Shown: positions 47,054-55,716 of the stretch, piece after piece
Numbering within the stretch: the first letter of the stretch is position 1
Layout of the letters: each line of letters begins with the position of its first letter
From: Phycisphaeraceae bacterium
Lineage (GTDB): Bacteria > Planctomycetota > Phycisphaerae > Phycisphaerales > UBA1924
Assembly: GCA_020639235.1 (NCBI GenBank)
Contig: JACKHC010000001.1
Coordinates: 744,001 to 808,000, forward strand
Length of the DNA: 64,000 nucleotides
Reading direction: 5' to 3'
Notes under the pieces: generated by a model
Told to the model about the DNA's origin: nothing
The model's database searches: none
The model's input: the letters and a program-made list of their open reading frames with translations, nothing else
Program-made: the position numbers and the translations under genes

Positions 47054-49039
47054 ATGACACCTCGAAAGAACCGTTTGAGTCGGATGCTGGTGCCCGCGGC
47101 CGCGGGCGTGGCGCTCGCGTGCGCCGGCGGCGCGTCGGCGCAGTCGATGTCGGATGTGCAGAAGGCCGCCGAGGCGCGGGGTCTGACGACTTCCGATCTG
47201 CTTGCTGCTGCCAAGACGTACACGCCCTCGGGGATGAAGGATGAGTACCTGATCTTCTCGTCGGGCGGGCATTCGGGTCAGGTGTTCGTCATCGGCGTGC
47301 CGTCGATGCGTCTGCTGCGCACGATCGCCGTCTTCACGCCCGAGCCCTGGCAGGGTTGGGGCTACGGCGTGGGCAATGAGGTTCTGGCGGCGGGCGCCGT
47401 CAACGGAAAGCAGAACCTGTGGGGCGACACGCACCACCCGGCGCTGTCGGAGACCGCGGGCGATTACGACGGCGAGTGGCTGTTCATCAATGACAAGATC
47501 AACGCGCGCGTCGCGGTGATCGACCTGCGCGACTTCGAGACGAAGCAGATCATCAAGAACCCGCTGACGATCAGCGACCACGGCGGCACATTTGTCACGC
47601 CGGACTCCGAGTATGTGATCGAGGGCGGGCAGTACGCCGTGCCGTGGGGCGCCGACTACGCGCCGATCTCCGAGTACAAGGAGAAGTACCGCGGCTCGGT
47701 GACGATGTGGAAGTTCGATCGCAAGAAGGGCCGGATCGACGAGTCGAAGTCCTTCGCGATCGAGTTGCCGCCGTACTGGCAGGACCTCTCCGACGCCGGC
47801 AAGCTCGCGTCCGACGGGTTCATGTTCATGAACTCGATCAACACGGAGATGGCGACGGGCGGCATCGAGGACAAGAAGCCCCCGTTCGAGGCCGGCGTGA
47901 GCAAGAACGCCACCGATTACCTGCACATCATCGACTGGAAGAAGGCCGAGAAGGTGTACCAGGCGGGCAAGGTCGAGAAGATCAAGGGGTTCCCCGTGAT
48001 CACGCTCGCGACCGCGATCGAGGAGGGCCTGCTGCACCTCACGCCCGAGCCCCGCAGCCCGCACGGTGTGGATGTGGCGCCCAAGGGCGAGTTCATTGTT
48101 GTGTCGGGCAAGCTCGATCCGCATGTGACGATCTACTCGATGGACAAGATCAAGAAGAGCATCGCCGCCAAGAAGTTCTCGGGGAGCGACGACTTCGGCG
48201 TGCCCATCCTCGACTTCGACTCGGTGGTCGAGGCGCAGGTGGAAGTGGGGCTCGGCCCGCTGCACACGCAGTTCGGCCCCGATGGATACGCCTACACATC
48301 GCTGTTCCTCGACTCCGCGGTCGCGCGCTGGACGCTGGGCGGCGTGTACGGCGCGGGCACGCCCGAACCGGACTGGACGCTCGTCCACAAGACGCCGGTG
48401 CATTACAACGTCGGGCACATCGGCGTCGCCGAGGGCGACACGGTTTCTCCCGACGGGAAGTATCTGGTTGCATTCAACAAGTGGTCCGTCGATCGGTTCT
48501 TCCAGACCGGCCCGCTGCTGCCGCAGAACTTCCAGTTGCTCGACATCGCGGGCAAGGGGACGGAGATGCCCGTGATCTACGACATGCCGATCGGCGTGGG
48601 TGAGCCGCACTACGCGCAGATCGTCAAGGCCGACAAGCTCAAGCCGTGGGCGGTGTACCCCGAGATCGGTTGGAATCCGGCGAAGCAGGAGCTGGACCCG
48701 ATGGCGCCCAAGCCCAAGATGGAGCGCGTCGTGCGTTCGGGGAGCCAGGTCGAGGTGTTCATGACCGCGATCCGCTCGCACTTCACGCCCGAGCATGTGA
48801 CGGTCAAGCAGGGCGATCGTGTCACTTGGCGCATCACGAATGTGGAGCGCGCGGTTGATGCGACGCACGGCTTCGCGGTGCCCGCCTACAACATCAACCT
48901 GAGCCTGGAACCGGGCGAGACGGCGACGATCGAGTTTGTCGCCGACACGCCGGGCACCTTCCCCTTCTACTGCTCCGAGTTCTGCTCGGCGCTGCACCTG
49001 GAGATGGTCGGCTACTTCATGGTTGAGCCCGCTGAATAA
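47054..49039 (+). CDS. nosZ: Nitrous-oxide reductase, clade II type
   Basis: Periplasmic copper enzyme reducing N2O to N2. The 661 residues comprise a signal peptide, a seven-bladed propeller with the CuZ-site His motifs (DTHHPALSE, SDHGGTF, SPHGVDV, GPLHTQFG, GHIGVAEG, EPHYAQ) and a C-terminal cupredoxin with the CuA ligands His605, Cys640, Cys644, His648 and Met651 (CSEFCSALHLEM). The signal peptide (MTPRKNRLSRMLVPAAAGVALACAGGASA) lacks the twin-arginine motif of clade I, indicating Sec export and clade II. Start with AAGGA 8 bases upstream. No nosR is present, in line with clade II. Confidence 0.97.
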   Translation: MTPRKNRLSRMLVPAAAGVALACAGGASAQSMSDVQKAAEARGLTTSDLLAAAKTYTPSGMKDEYLIFSSGGHSGQVFVIGVPSMRLLRTIAVFTPEPWQGWGYGVGNEVLAAGAVNGKQNLWGDTHHPALSETAGDYDGEWLFINDKINARVAVIDLRDFETKQIIKNPLTISDHGGTFVTPDSEYVIEGGQYAVPWGADYAPISEYKEKYRGSVTMWKFDRKKGRIDESKSFAIELPPYWQDLSDAGKLASDGFMFMNSINTEMATGGIEDKKPPFEAGVSKNATDYLHIIDWKKAEKVYQAGKVEKIKGFPVITLATAIEEGLLHLTPEPRSPHGVDVAPKGEFIVVSGKLDPHVTIYSMDKIKKSIAAKKFSGSDDFGVPILDFDSVVEAQVEVGLGPLHTQFGPDGYAYTSLFLDSAVARWTLGGVYGAGTPEPDWTLVHKTPVHYNVGHIGVAEGDTVSPDGKYLVAFNKWSVDRFFQTGPLLPQNFQLLDIAGKGTEMPVIYDMPIGVGEPHYAQIVKADKLKPWAVYPEIGWNPAKQELDPMAPKPKMERVVRSGSQVEVFMTAIRSHFTPEHVTVKQGDRVTWRITNVERAVDATHGFAVPAYNINLSLEPGETATIEFVADTPGTFPFYCSEFCSALHLEMVGYFMVEPAE

Positions 49040-49134
49040 CGATCCCATCGCGCCGCTCCGGGAACGGGGCGACGCGGCTTGCAGTCAAACCGGGACACTC
49101 CCATCCGTCAATCCAACGCCTAGCGGAGACCGCC

Positions 49135-49791
49135 GTGGCACCATCCATCGCAGAACGACTCATCGGCCCGCGCGTCGCGCTCGACGAGCGCGCCGGGCGC
49201 ACCTTCCGATTCGGCGCGCCGGGCTTCTTCCTCCTCATCGCGCGCGTGCTGATCCTCGTGTCGCTGTTCCTACCGTACTGGCACATGGACCTGGTCGCGC
49301 CGCAGTACCCGGACAACCTGCACCTGACGGCGCACATCAATCATCTTTCCGGTGATGTTGCCGAGATCGACGGGCTCAATCATTACATCGGCATGCGATC
49401 GCTCGAGGAGGCGGCGCAGTTCGAGCGATCCTACGGCGTGTACGCGCTGATTCTCCTTGTCGTGATGCTCGAGTTCGCGGGATGGATTCATTCGCGCTGG
49501 GCGGTCCTGCTGGTGATCCCGGCGATGCTCTTCCCAGCGGTCTTCCTGCTGGACCTGCACCTGTGGATGAGCCACTTCGGGACGCATCTCGATCCCGATG
49601 CGCCGCTGTCGAGTTCGATCGATCCGTTCGTGCCGCCGATCCTGGGCACCGGAACCGTCGGGCAGTTCAAGACGGTCGCGTCGCCGGGTATCGGATTGAT
49701 TCTGTCGGCGGCGGCGTCGGTGACGATGCTCATCGCCTTGTTCTTCCATCGGCGTGCGTACCTGCCGCTCGTCCGCGCCGCCAAGGGGTGA
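49135..49791 (+). CDS. nosB: NosB-like integral membrane protein
   Basis: The 218 residues have about four membrane helices (near 30-47, 101-119, 122-142 and 187-207). Between the first two lies a periplasmic loop with the conserved pattern WHMDLVAPQYPDNLHL ... GDVAEIDGLNHYIGM. I recognise this as the membrane protein found directly after nosZ in clade II clusters, where the order nosZ-nosB-nosD is typical, as here. Its biochemical role is unknown, with assembly or electron transfer proposed. The GTG start has GGAG 8 bases upstream. No heme motif is present despite such proteins sometimes being labelled cytochrome c. Confidence 0.8.
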   Translation: MAPSIAERLIGPRVALDERAGRTFRFGAPGFFLLIARVLILVSLFLPYWHMDLVAPQYPDNLHLTAHINHLSGDVAEIDGLNHYIGMRSLEEAAQFERSYGVYALILLVVMLEFAGWIHSRWAVLLVIPAMLFPAVFLLDLHLWMSHFGTHLDPDAPLSSSIDPFVPPILGTGTVGQFKTVASPGIGLILSAAASVTMLIALFFHRRAYLPLVRAAKG

Positions 49792-49797
49792 GTCTGC

Positions 49798-51204
49798 ATG
49801 CGAGTTGCCCGAGCGATCATGCCGCTGTTCGTGCTCACCATGAGCGCCCGCGCCTTGGGGGCGTCGACGGAGGAGATTGCGCGCCTTATCGACGCTGCCG
49901 ATGCGGGGGCGACGCTCGTTGTGCCGCCCGGCGTGTACGAGGGCCACCTCACCATCAAGAAGGCGGTCACGCTCGACGGCGATGGGCGTGTGACGATCGA
50001 CGGCGGCGGTGAGGGCACGGTGCTGACGCTGCTCGCGCCGGGCATCACGATCCGGGGTTTGACGATCCGCGGCTCGGGGTCGGGCGTCGAGCGCGAGCCG
50101 GCGGGCGTCCGCGCCGAGACCGGCCCGGTCATCATCGAGGATGTGCGGGTCGAGGATGCGCTGTTCGGGATAGACCTCCGCGAGTCGCCGGGCTCGGTGA
50201 TCAGGCGGAATGTCGTTCGCGGCAAACACCTGGAGCCGGGCCGGCGCGGCGACGGCATCCGCCTGTGGTGGAGCCACGGGTGCACCGTCGAGGAGAACGA
50301 TGTCGCCGGGTCGCGGGATATGGTCTTCTGGTATTCCGAGGACCTCACGATCGCCCGCAACACCGTCCGCGACTCGCGCTACGGCCTCCACTTCATGTAC
50401 AGCCACAACACGCATGTTTCGGAGAATGTGCTCTCCAACAACTCGGTCGGCGTGTACCTCATGTACAGCAACTCGATCACGCTCGAGCGCAATCGGCTCC
50501 TCAACAATCGCGGTGCGAGCGGGTACGGCGTCGGGCTCAAGGACTGCGATGACATCGTGGTCACCAGCAACGCCATTCTCGCGAATCGAGTCGGCCTGTA
50601 CGTGGACAACAGCCCTTCGTCGGCGGACTCGACGGGTGTGATATCGCGCAACTACATCGCGTTCAATGAGACCGGCCTTTTGGCCACGCCCATCACGCAC
50701 GCCAACGCGATCTCGGAGAATGCGTTCGTCGAGAACGAGGAGCAGGCGGCCTCGCACGGGCGCGGCGACCTGTCGCGCAACGACTTCGCGGTGAACGGTC
50801 GCGGCAACTTCTGGTCCGATTACGCCGGATTCGATCACGACGGCGACGCGATCGGCGAGGTGGCGTACGAGCCGCGGAGTCTCTTTTTCCACCTGCTGGC
50901 GAGCGAGCCCAACCTTCGCTTGTTCATCCATTCGCCCGCGCAGCAGGCGATCGAGTTCACGGCGCGGGCGCTCCCCGAACTCCAGCCCACGCCGATCCTG
51001 ACTGATCCTTCGCCGCTGACCGCCCTCCCGACCACGGGTGCGCCGATCGGGATGTCATCGAAAGGGTCGCGCGCCATGGGCGCCCTCGGCGCGGCGCTGG
51101 CGGGCGTGTCGGCGCTGGTGGTGTTGTCGCTGGGGCGGGCTCCGCGCCTCGCGCCGACGGGGCATCCGGAACGAGCCACTGGCGGACAGGAGGCGGCATC
51201 ATGA
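49798..51204 (+). CDS. nosD: NosD, copper-site maturation protein
   Basis: Periplasmic right-handed beta-helix (CASH/parallel beta-helix) protein that works with NosF and NosY in building the CuZ centre. In 468 residues: a signal peptide (about 1-21), a repeat region with GDGIRLWWSHGCTVEENDV, SRDMVFWYSEDLTIARNTV, SRYGLHFMYSHNTHVSENV and SVGVYLMYSNSITLERNRLL, the family-specific GRGNFWSDYAGFDHDGDAIGE motif, and a C-terminal membrane helix (about 423-443). The ATG start follows nosB by six bases. Its stop overlaps the start of nosF as ATGA. Confidence 0.95.
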   Translation: MRVARAIMPLFVLTMSARALGASTEEIARLIDAADAGATLVVPPGVYEGHLTIKKAVTLDGDGRVTIDGGGEGTVLTLLAPGITIRGLTIRGSGSGVEREPAGVRAETGPVIIEDVRVEDALFGIDLRESPGSVIRRNVVRGKHLEPGRRGDGIRLWWSHGCTVEENDVAGSRDMVFWYSEDLTIARNTVRDSRYGLHFMYSHNTHVSENVLSNNSVGVYLMYSNSITLERNRLLNNRGASGYGVGLKDCDDIVVTSNAILANRVGLYVDNSPSSADSTGVISRNYIAFNETGLLATPITHANAISENAFVENEEQAASHGRGDLSRNDFAVNGRGNFWSDYAGFDHDGDAIGEVAYEPRSLFFHLLASEPNLRLFIHSPAQQAIEFTARALPELQPTPILTDPSPLTALPTTGAPIGMSSKGSRAMGALGAALAGVSALVVLSLGRAPRLAPTGHPERATGGQEAAS

Positions 51205-52082
51205 TCGCAGCAACGGGAGTCACCAAGACTTACGGGCGATTCCGGGCCGTCGATGGCGCCGCCTTCGAGTTGTCGCCGGGCGAGTCCCTCGCGCTGTGGG
51301 GCAGCAACGGTGCCGGCAAGACGACGCTCATCAGGTGCATCTTGGGCATCACGCGGTTCCGCGGATCGGTGACGATCAACGGGGTTGATGTCTCCCGGAG
51401 CGGCAAGATCGCGCGGTCGATGATCGGGTATGTGCCGCAGGAACTCGCGTTCCACGACGACGCCCGCGTCGGACCGTCGCTCATGTTTTTCGCCGGGTTG
51501 CGGCGTGTGTCGAGCCGAGCGGCTTCGAGGTCGCTCGAAGCGGTCGGGCTTGCGGGGAATGAGGGCAAGCGGCTGCGCGACCTGTCGGGGGGGATGAAGC
51601 AACGCCTCGCGCTGGCGGTCGCGCTGCTCTCCGATCCGCCGGTCATCGTGCTGGATGAGCCGACCTCGAATCTCGACGCGTCGGGACGGAGCGAGGTGGC
51701 GGACTCGCTCCGCGCTCAGCGCGCGCTGGGCAAGACCATGATCTTCGCGTCGCATCGACCCGACGAGGTCCGCGCGCTGGCGTCGCGCGTGCTGGTCATG
51801 GAGCGCGGGCGGGTGGCCGGCGACACGACGCCCGAGGAGCTGTGGGGGAGCGGGGGCGACCCGAGCGTCATGCGGATCTTGGTTGAAGGCGACGGGGAGG
51901 AGGCCGCCGCGGAGATCCTGCGGCGCGCCGGGCACACGGTGTCGCTCAACGGTCACGGGCTGTGCGTCACCGTGGAGGAGCACCGTAAGGCCGCGCCGAT
52001 CGAGTCGCTCTTCAGGGCGGACGTCCGTGTCCGTGATATCGAGTTTCTCGAACGCACCGATCATTCCGAGGCCGGATCATGA
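51201..52082 (+). CDS. nosF: NosF, ABC transporter ATP-binding subunit
   Basis: ATPase of the NosFY transporter, which is needed for NosZ copper-site assembly. In 293 residues: Walker A GSNGAGKTT (34-42), Q-loop in YVPQELAF, signature LSGGMKQRLALA (around 127-138), Walker B VIVLDEPTSNLD (around 148-159) and switch His in FASHRPDEV. A C-terminal extension of about 90 residues follows the ATPase core, as in other NosF proteins. Both ends overlap neighbours by ATGA (nosD before, nosY after), so the three are translationally coupled. Confidence 0.95.
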   Translation: MIAATGVTKTYGRFRAVDGAAFELSPGESLALWGSNGAGKTTLIRCILGITRFRGSVTINGVDVSRSGKIARSMIGYVPQELAFHDDARVGPSLMFFAGLRRVSSRAASRSLEAVGLAGNEGKRLRDLSGGMKQRLALAVALLSDPPVIVLDEPTSNLDASGRSEVADSLRAQRALGKTMIFASHRPDEVRALASRVLVMERGRVAGDTTPEELWGSGGDPSVMRILVEGDGEEAAAEILRRAGHTVSLNGHGLCVTVEEHRKAAPIESLFRADVRVRDIEFLERTDHSEAGS

Positions 52083-52960
52083 GCACGCTTTCTTCCGTTT
52101 CGATCGAGACAGGCCGACGCTCCTACAGCGGGTTCGGCGCGAGCGTCGCGGCGCTGGCGCGGCGAGAGTTCCGCGATGCGCTCTCCAGCCGCTGGTTCAT
52201 CCTGTTCACCATCGCGTTCGCCGTGCTGACCATCGGCGTGTCGTTCGTATCGCTCTCGGGCGTCGGCTCGCACGGCTTCTCCGGGTTCAGCAAGACCTCC
52301 GCCGGGCTGCTCAATCTCATCATGCTCATCGTGCCGCTCATGGCGCTGATCGCGGGCGCGGGGACGATCGCGGGCGAGCGGGAGCGCGGCACGCTCGTCT
52401 ACCTGCTCTCGCAGCCCGTATCGAGGACGGAGGTCGTGCTGGGCAAGTATGTCGGGCTCGCGTGCGCGTTGTGCTGCTCGCTGTGCCTGGGATTCGCGGT
52501 CAGCGCCGCGGTCATCGCGTGGCGCGCGGGTGGCGTGGGGGTCGCGGCGTTCTCGTTGCTGATCGCCACAACATGCGCCCTGGCGCTGGCGATGCTCGCC
52601 GTCGGCTTGCTGCTGTCGATCATCTCCCGCCGGGCCAATGTGGCTGTGGGTCTCGGGCTGTTCGTGTGGCTGGTCGCGGTCTTCGCGAGCGATCTGGGGC
52701 TGATGGCGGGGACCGTCCTGTTCCGGCTCCGCGTGCAGGACGTGTTCGCGCTGGCGATCGTCAATCCGCTGCAGGCGTTCAAGATGGCGGTGATCGTTGG
52801 GATGAACGCCTCGCTGGACGTGCTGGGCCCGGTGGGCGCCTACGCGACGCAGTCGTTCGGATCGGCCCTACCATGGATGCTGTGGAGCGTGATCGTGCTA
52901 TGGACGGTGGTCCCGCTGTCACTCGGCGTCGTCCTGTTTGCGCGAAAGGGATCGATTTGA
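52079..52960 (+). CDS. nosY: NosY, ABC transporter permease
   Basis: Membrane partner of NosF. The 293 residues have six predicted membrane helices, the first near 39-57 and the last near 265-285. The opening motif ALARREFRDALSSRWFILFTIAFAVL and GERERGTLVYLLSQPVSRTEVVLGKYVGL in the first cytosolic loop are typical of NosY/ABC-2 permeases. It starts within the nosF stop (ATGA) and ends within the nosL start (TTGA), so the operon is coupled throughout. Confidence 0.95.
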   Translation: MSTLSSVSIETGRRSYSGFGASVAALARREFRDALSSRWFILFTIAFAVLTIGVSFVSLSGVGSHGFSGFSKTSAGLLNLIMLIVPLMALIAGAGTIAGERERGTLVYLLSQPVSRTEVVLGKYVGLACALCCSLCLGFAVSAAVIAWRAGGVGVAAFSLLIATTCALALAMLAVGLLLSIISRRANVAVGLGLFVWLVAVFASDLGLMAGTVLFRLRVQDVFALAIVNPLQAFKMAVIVGMNASLDVLGPVGAYATQSFGSALPWMLWSVIVLWTVVPLSLGVVLFARKGSI

Positions 52961-53442
52961 AGTGTGTCGCCCGGATTCTTGTGCTCTCGCCCATGATGCT
53001 CGCGCCGTCGTGCGCCCGGCCGGACCCGCTCGGGGCGCCGAAAATCGCGCTGGATCAGACCTCGTGCGCCGAGTGCGGCATGATCGTGAGCGACGAGCGG
53101 TACGCCTGCGCCTCGATCGTCCGGATCGACGACCGCAGCACCGAGCCCCGCGTGTTCGACGATGTCAACTGCCTTGTCCTGCATGAGGTGACCGGCTCGA
53201 ACCCGCCCGAGGTGCTCGCCCGATGGGTCCACGACAAGGACTCGCGCCAATGGCTGGCGGCGGAGAGCGCCCACTTCGTGTGGGCGAAGGAGCTGAACAC
53301 GCCCATGATGTCGCACATCGCGGCGTTCGCGTCGGGCGACTCGGCGGACGCGTTCGCGCGGGAGTCGGAGGGGCAACGGATGACCTATGCGGAGGTCCGG
53401 TGGTTGTACACGCCCGAGCATCTGCGCGGGCCCAAGCCGTGA
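52957..53442 (+). CDS. nosL: NosL, copper chaperone lipoprotein
   Basis: Periplasmic Cu(I)-binding lipoprotein that delivers copper for NosZ maturation. The 161-residue protein has a lipobox LAPSC (Cys19), then the copper-binding CAECGM (Cys37, Cys40, Met42), and the conserved NosL body SDERYACASIV ... FDDVNCLVLHEV ... WVHDKDSRQWL, ending in MTYAEVRWLY. The start is TTG: it overlaps the nosY stop by TTGA, has a purine stretch (GAAAGGGA) upstream and gives a complete signal peptide. It is the last gene of the nos operon, 13 bases from the convergent acetyltransferase gene. Confidence 0.93.
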   Translation: MKCVARILVLSPMMLAPSCARPDPLGAPKIALDQTSCAECGMIVSDERYACASIVRIDDRSTEPRVFDDVNCLVLHEVTGSNPPEVLARWVHDKDSRQWLAAESAHFVWAKELNTPMMSHIAAFASGDSADAFARESEGQRMTYAEVRWLYTPEHLRGPKP

Positions 53443-53455
53443 GCGGCCCGGCGGG

Positions 53456-53980
53456 TCAATCGGCGGGTGTCTGCGTGCCGATGTGTTTCGAATAGATCAG
53501 TTTGTCGTCGCCCGGCTGGTAGAAGCCGCGGAGAACGGCTTCGATCGCGTAGCCGCAGCGCTCGTAGAAGCGTCGTGTCGGCTCGTATTTGGCGAGCGAA
53601 GAAGTCTCGATGTACACATTGCGCCCGACGAGCGCGCGCACACGCTCCTCCACGCGGTCGACCAGTTGACGGCCGAGCCCCCGGCCCTGGTGCGCCGGGT
53701 CCACGATGATCCAGTAGAGGTCATAGCTGCCGACGCTGCACGCGATCTCACCGAAGCACGCGTACCCGATCAGCTCGCTGCCGGCGTCGCCGAGCACGAA
53801 CTCGTACCCCGACGCCGCGCCTTTCGAGAGACGCTCGCGGACGAGTTCGCCGGCGACCTCCACTTCGTCGGCGCGGAAGAATCCCGTCGCCTCGGCCATC
53901 CTGCGCACGGCGTGCTCGTCCTCGGGCCGGACGTTCTCGCGGAATGTGATCGTGGGGCTCGCGCCGGTGTGCGCCGTCAT
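53456..53980 (-). CDS. GNAT-family N-acetyltransferase
   Basis: Transfers acetyl from acetyl-CoA to an amine. The 174 residues match a single GNAT domain: DLYWIIVDPAHQGRGLGRQLVDRVEERV contains the V.P..QGRGLG acetyl-CoA pyrophosphate loop (near 95-105), and SSLAKYEPTRRFYERCGYAIEAVLRGFYQPGDDKLIYSK is the usual end. It is the last gene of a six-gene operon with lysine 2,3-aminomutase and overlaps the deacetylase gene by ATGA. It is shorter than the beta-lysine acetyltransferase AblB, and I do not see AblB features, so the substrate is inferred from context only. Confidence 0.85.
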   Translation of the reverse strand: MTAHTGASPTITFRENVRPEDEHAVRRMAEATGFFRADEVEVAGELVRERLSKGAASGYEFVLGDAGSELIGYACFGEIACSVGSYDLYWIIVDPAHQGRGLGRQLVDRVEERVRALVGRNVYIETSSLAKYEPTRRFYERCGYAIEAVLRGFYQPGDDKLIYSKHIGTQTPAD

Positions 53981-55713
53981 TGTTGTGCTCCGCGGGCCAG
54001 CCCCGTGAAGAACGCGCGCGCATTGGAACCGAGCGTCACCGTGCGGTACCCGCCCTCCTGAATCACAAGGGTCGGGAGGCCCAGCGCCGAGATCCGCTGC
54101 GCGTTGGACGCGAAGTCCTCGGGCGTGAGGGGCCAGGTGCCCGTGGGGTCGCCCTTGCCCGTGTCGAAGCCCAGCGCGACGACGATGAAGTCCGGTGCGA
54201 AGGACGCGATCCGCGAGAGCGCGTTGTCCAGCGCTGATGCGTACTTCTTCGCGTCGATCCGTTCGGGGAGCGTGATGTTCAGGTTGAATCCCTCGCCTTC
54301 GCCCTGGCCGGTCTCCTCATCGAAGCCGGTGAAAAAGGGATACGCGAAACTCGGGTGCCCGTGAATGGACACGGTGAGCACATCGCGCCGCGCGTAGAAG
54401 ATGTCCTGCTGCCCGTTGCCGTGGTGGTAATCGATATCGAGAATGGCGACGCGGCCGTGCCTGCTCAAGTGGTGCGCCGCGACGGCCGCGTTGCAGAAGT
54501 AGCAGAACCCGCCGAAGACCTTGTGCTCGGCGTGGTGCCCCGGCGGTCGCACGAGCGCGTATGCGAGGCGTTGCCCGGCGAGTATGGCGTCCGCTGCGGT
54601 CAGGGAGCAGTCCACGGCGCGGACGGCCGCCTTCCACGCGTTCGCGTTGATCGGCGTGAAGGTGTCGATGCAGTAATAGCCCGCGGCGTACGCGCGGTCC
54701 TTTGGCGGACGCGTCTGGTTGCGGACCGGGAACACATAGGGGTACACCGAGCGCCCCTCGGGCACTTCCGCGCACGCTTTTTTCAGATAGTCCACCAGCG
54801 CGCCGTCGTGCACCTCGCGGATGTGCTTCTCCGGGTAGTGCTTCGGATCGACGCGCACGAACCGCCCCGTGGGCTCGATGCCCTTGAGAATCGCGCGCAC
54901 GCGCGCCGGCGCCTCGACATACCCGCGTTCTTTGACATGGTGAATCTCGTGCTGGTCGTTCACCACCAGCGCGATCAATCCCTCCCCCGTGATCTCGTGC
55001 ATCTGCGCTTTCGTGCCCGCGTGCTTCGTATACCTCGGCTCGCGCAGGCGCACGGGGTCGTCCACGATCGACGCCACGACGCCGTCAATGTATTCGGGCG
55101 GGCACATCTCCTCGTACTTGCGCTCGAGGATCGTCCGGACGATGGTGCGCGCTTCGTCGCGTGACAGGGGCTTCCCCGATCCGAGGTCGTCGAACACGAG
55201 GTGCGGCATGTCCATCTGGCCGGGCGACATCGGCTCCTCGTACGCCGTATTGATGATCGGGCGTGCGCCGAAGCGTTCATAGAACCTCAGGCGGGCCGCG
55301 TTCTGTTTGGCGTGCTCGGGCTTCTCGCACGCATGGGCGTCATCGGGCAGGCACTCGAAGAAAAGCCCGGCCACATCGAGGGCCCGGCACGCGTCCCGGA
55401 TGCGCTCGTACAACGCAGCGCCGACGCCGCCGCGCGATTTCTCGGGCGTCACGATGTAATCCAGCAGGCAGAAGTGCGCATCGGGAGCGTGCGACACATA
55501 GGCCATGCCGAGCATCCGCCCGCGCATGTCGTCGGCCACGAAGAGCATCGCGTGGAACTGGTACGCGAGCGGATCGCGTAATCGGTCTTCGAACGACTCC
55601 AGTTCCTTGCGCGGCAATCCCGGCAGCCGGTGCGCCAGGATCGACTTCGCCTCTTCGATCAGGCGGCGGTTGGCGGGAATCGCGTCGGGGGCAATCTGTC
55701 TAATTCGGAACAC
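53977..55713 (-). CDS. GNAT acetyltransferase fused to HDAC-fold deacetylase
   Basis: Bifunctional protein of 578 residues. N-terminal part (about 1-160) is GNAT-like: DYIVTPEKSRGGVGAALYERI is the acetyl-CoA loop and AARLRFYERFGARPI the end. The C-terminal part (about 240-578) is a zinc deacetylase of the HDAC/acetylpolyamine amidohydrolase superfamily: RPPGHHAE (His393, His394), DIDYHHGNG (Asp428, His430 as zinc ligands), GFDTGKGDP (Asp517, third ligand) and EGGY (Tyr556), all present. The two opposite activities in one chain suggest handling of a transiently acetylated amine. Three bases separate it from the ATP-grasp gene before it, and it overlaps the next gene by ATGA. Confidence 0.88.
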   Translation of the reverse strand: MFRIRQIAPDAIPANRRLIEEAKSILAHRLPGLPRKELESFEDRLRDPLAYQFHAMLFVADDMRGRMLGMAYVSHAPDAHFCLLDYIVTPEKSRGGVGAALYERIRDACRALDVAGLFFECLPDDAHACEKPEHAKQNAARLRFYERFGARPIINTAYEEPMSPGQMDMPHLVFDDLGSGKPLSRDEARTIVRTILERKYEEMCPPEYIDGVVASIVDDPVRLREPRYTKHAGTKAQMHEITGEGLIALVVNDQHEIHHVKERGYVEAPARVRAILKGIEPTGRFVRVDPKHYPEKHIREVHDGALVDYLKKACAEVPEGRSVYPYVFPVRNQTRPPKDRAYAAGYYCIDTFTPINANAWKAAVRAVDCSLTAADAILAGQRLAYALVRPPGHHAEHKVFGGFCYFCNAAVAAHHLSRHGRVAILDIDYHHGNGQQDIFYARRDVLTVSIHGHPSFAYPFFTGFDEETGQGEGEGFNLNITLPERIDAKKYASALDNALSRIASFAPDFIVVALGFDTGKGDPTGTWPLTPEDFASNAQRISALGLPTLVIQEGGYRTVTLGSNARAFFTGLARGAQQ

Positions 55714-55716
55714 CGC

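Noticed and set aside
53456..53980. The operon-terminal GNAT as AblB (beta-lysine N6-acetyltransferase)
   Set aside because: At 174 residues it is about 100 shorter than AblB and I could not recognise AblB-specific features; the general GNAT label is safer.
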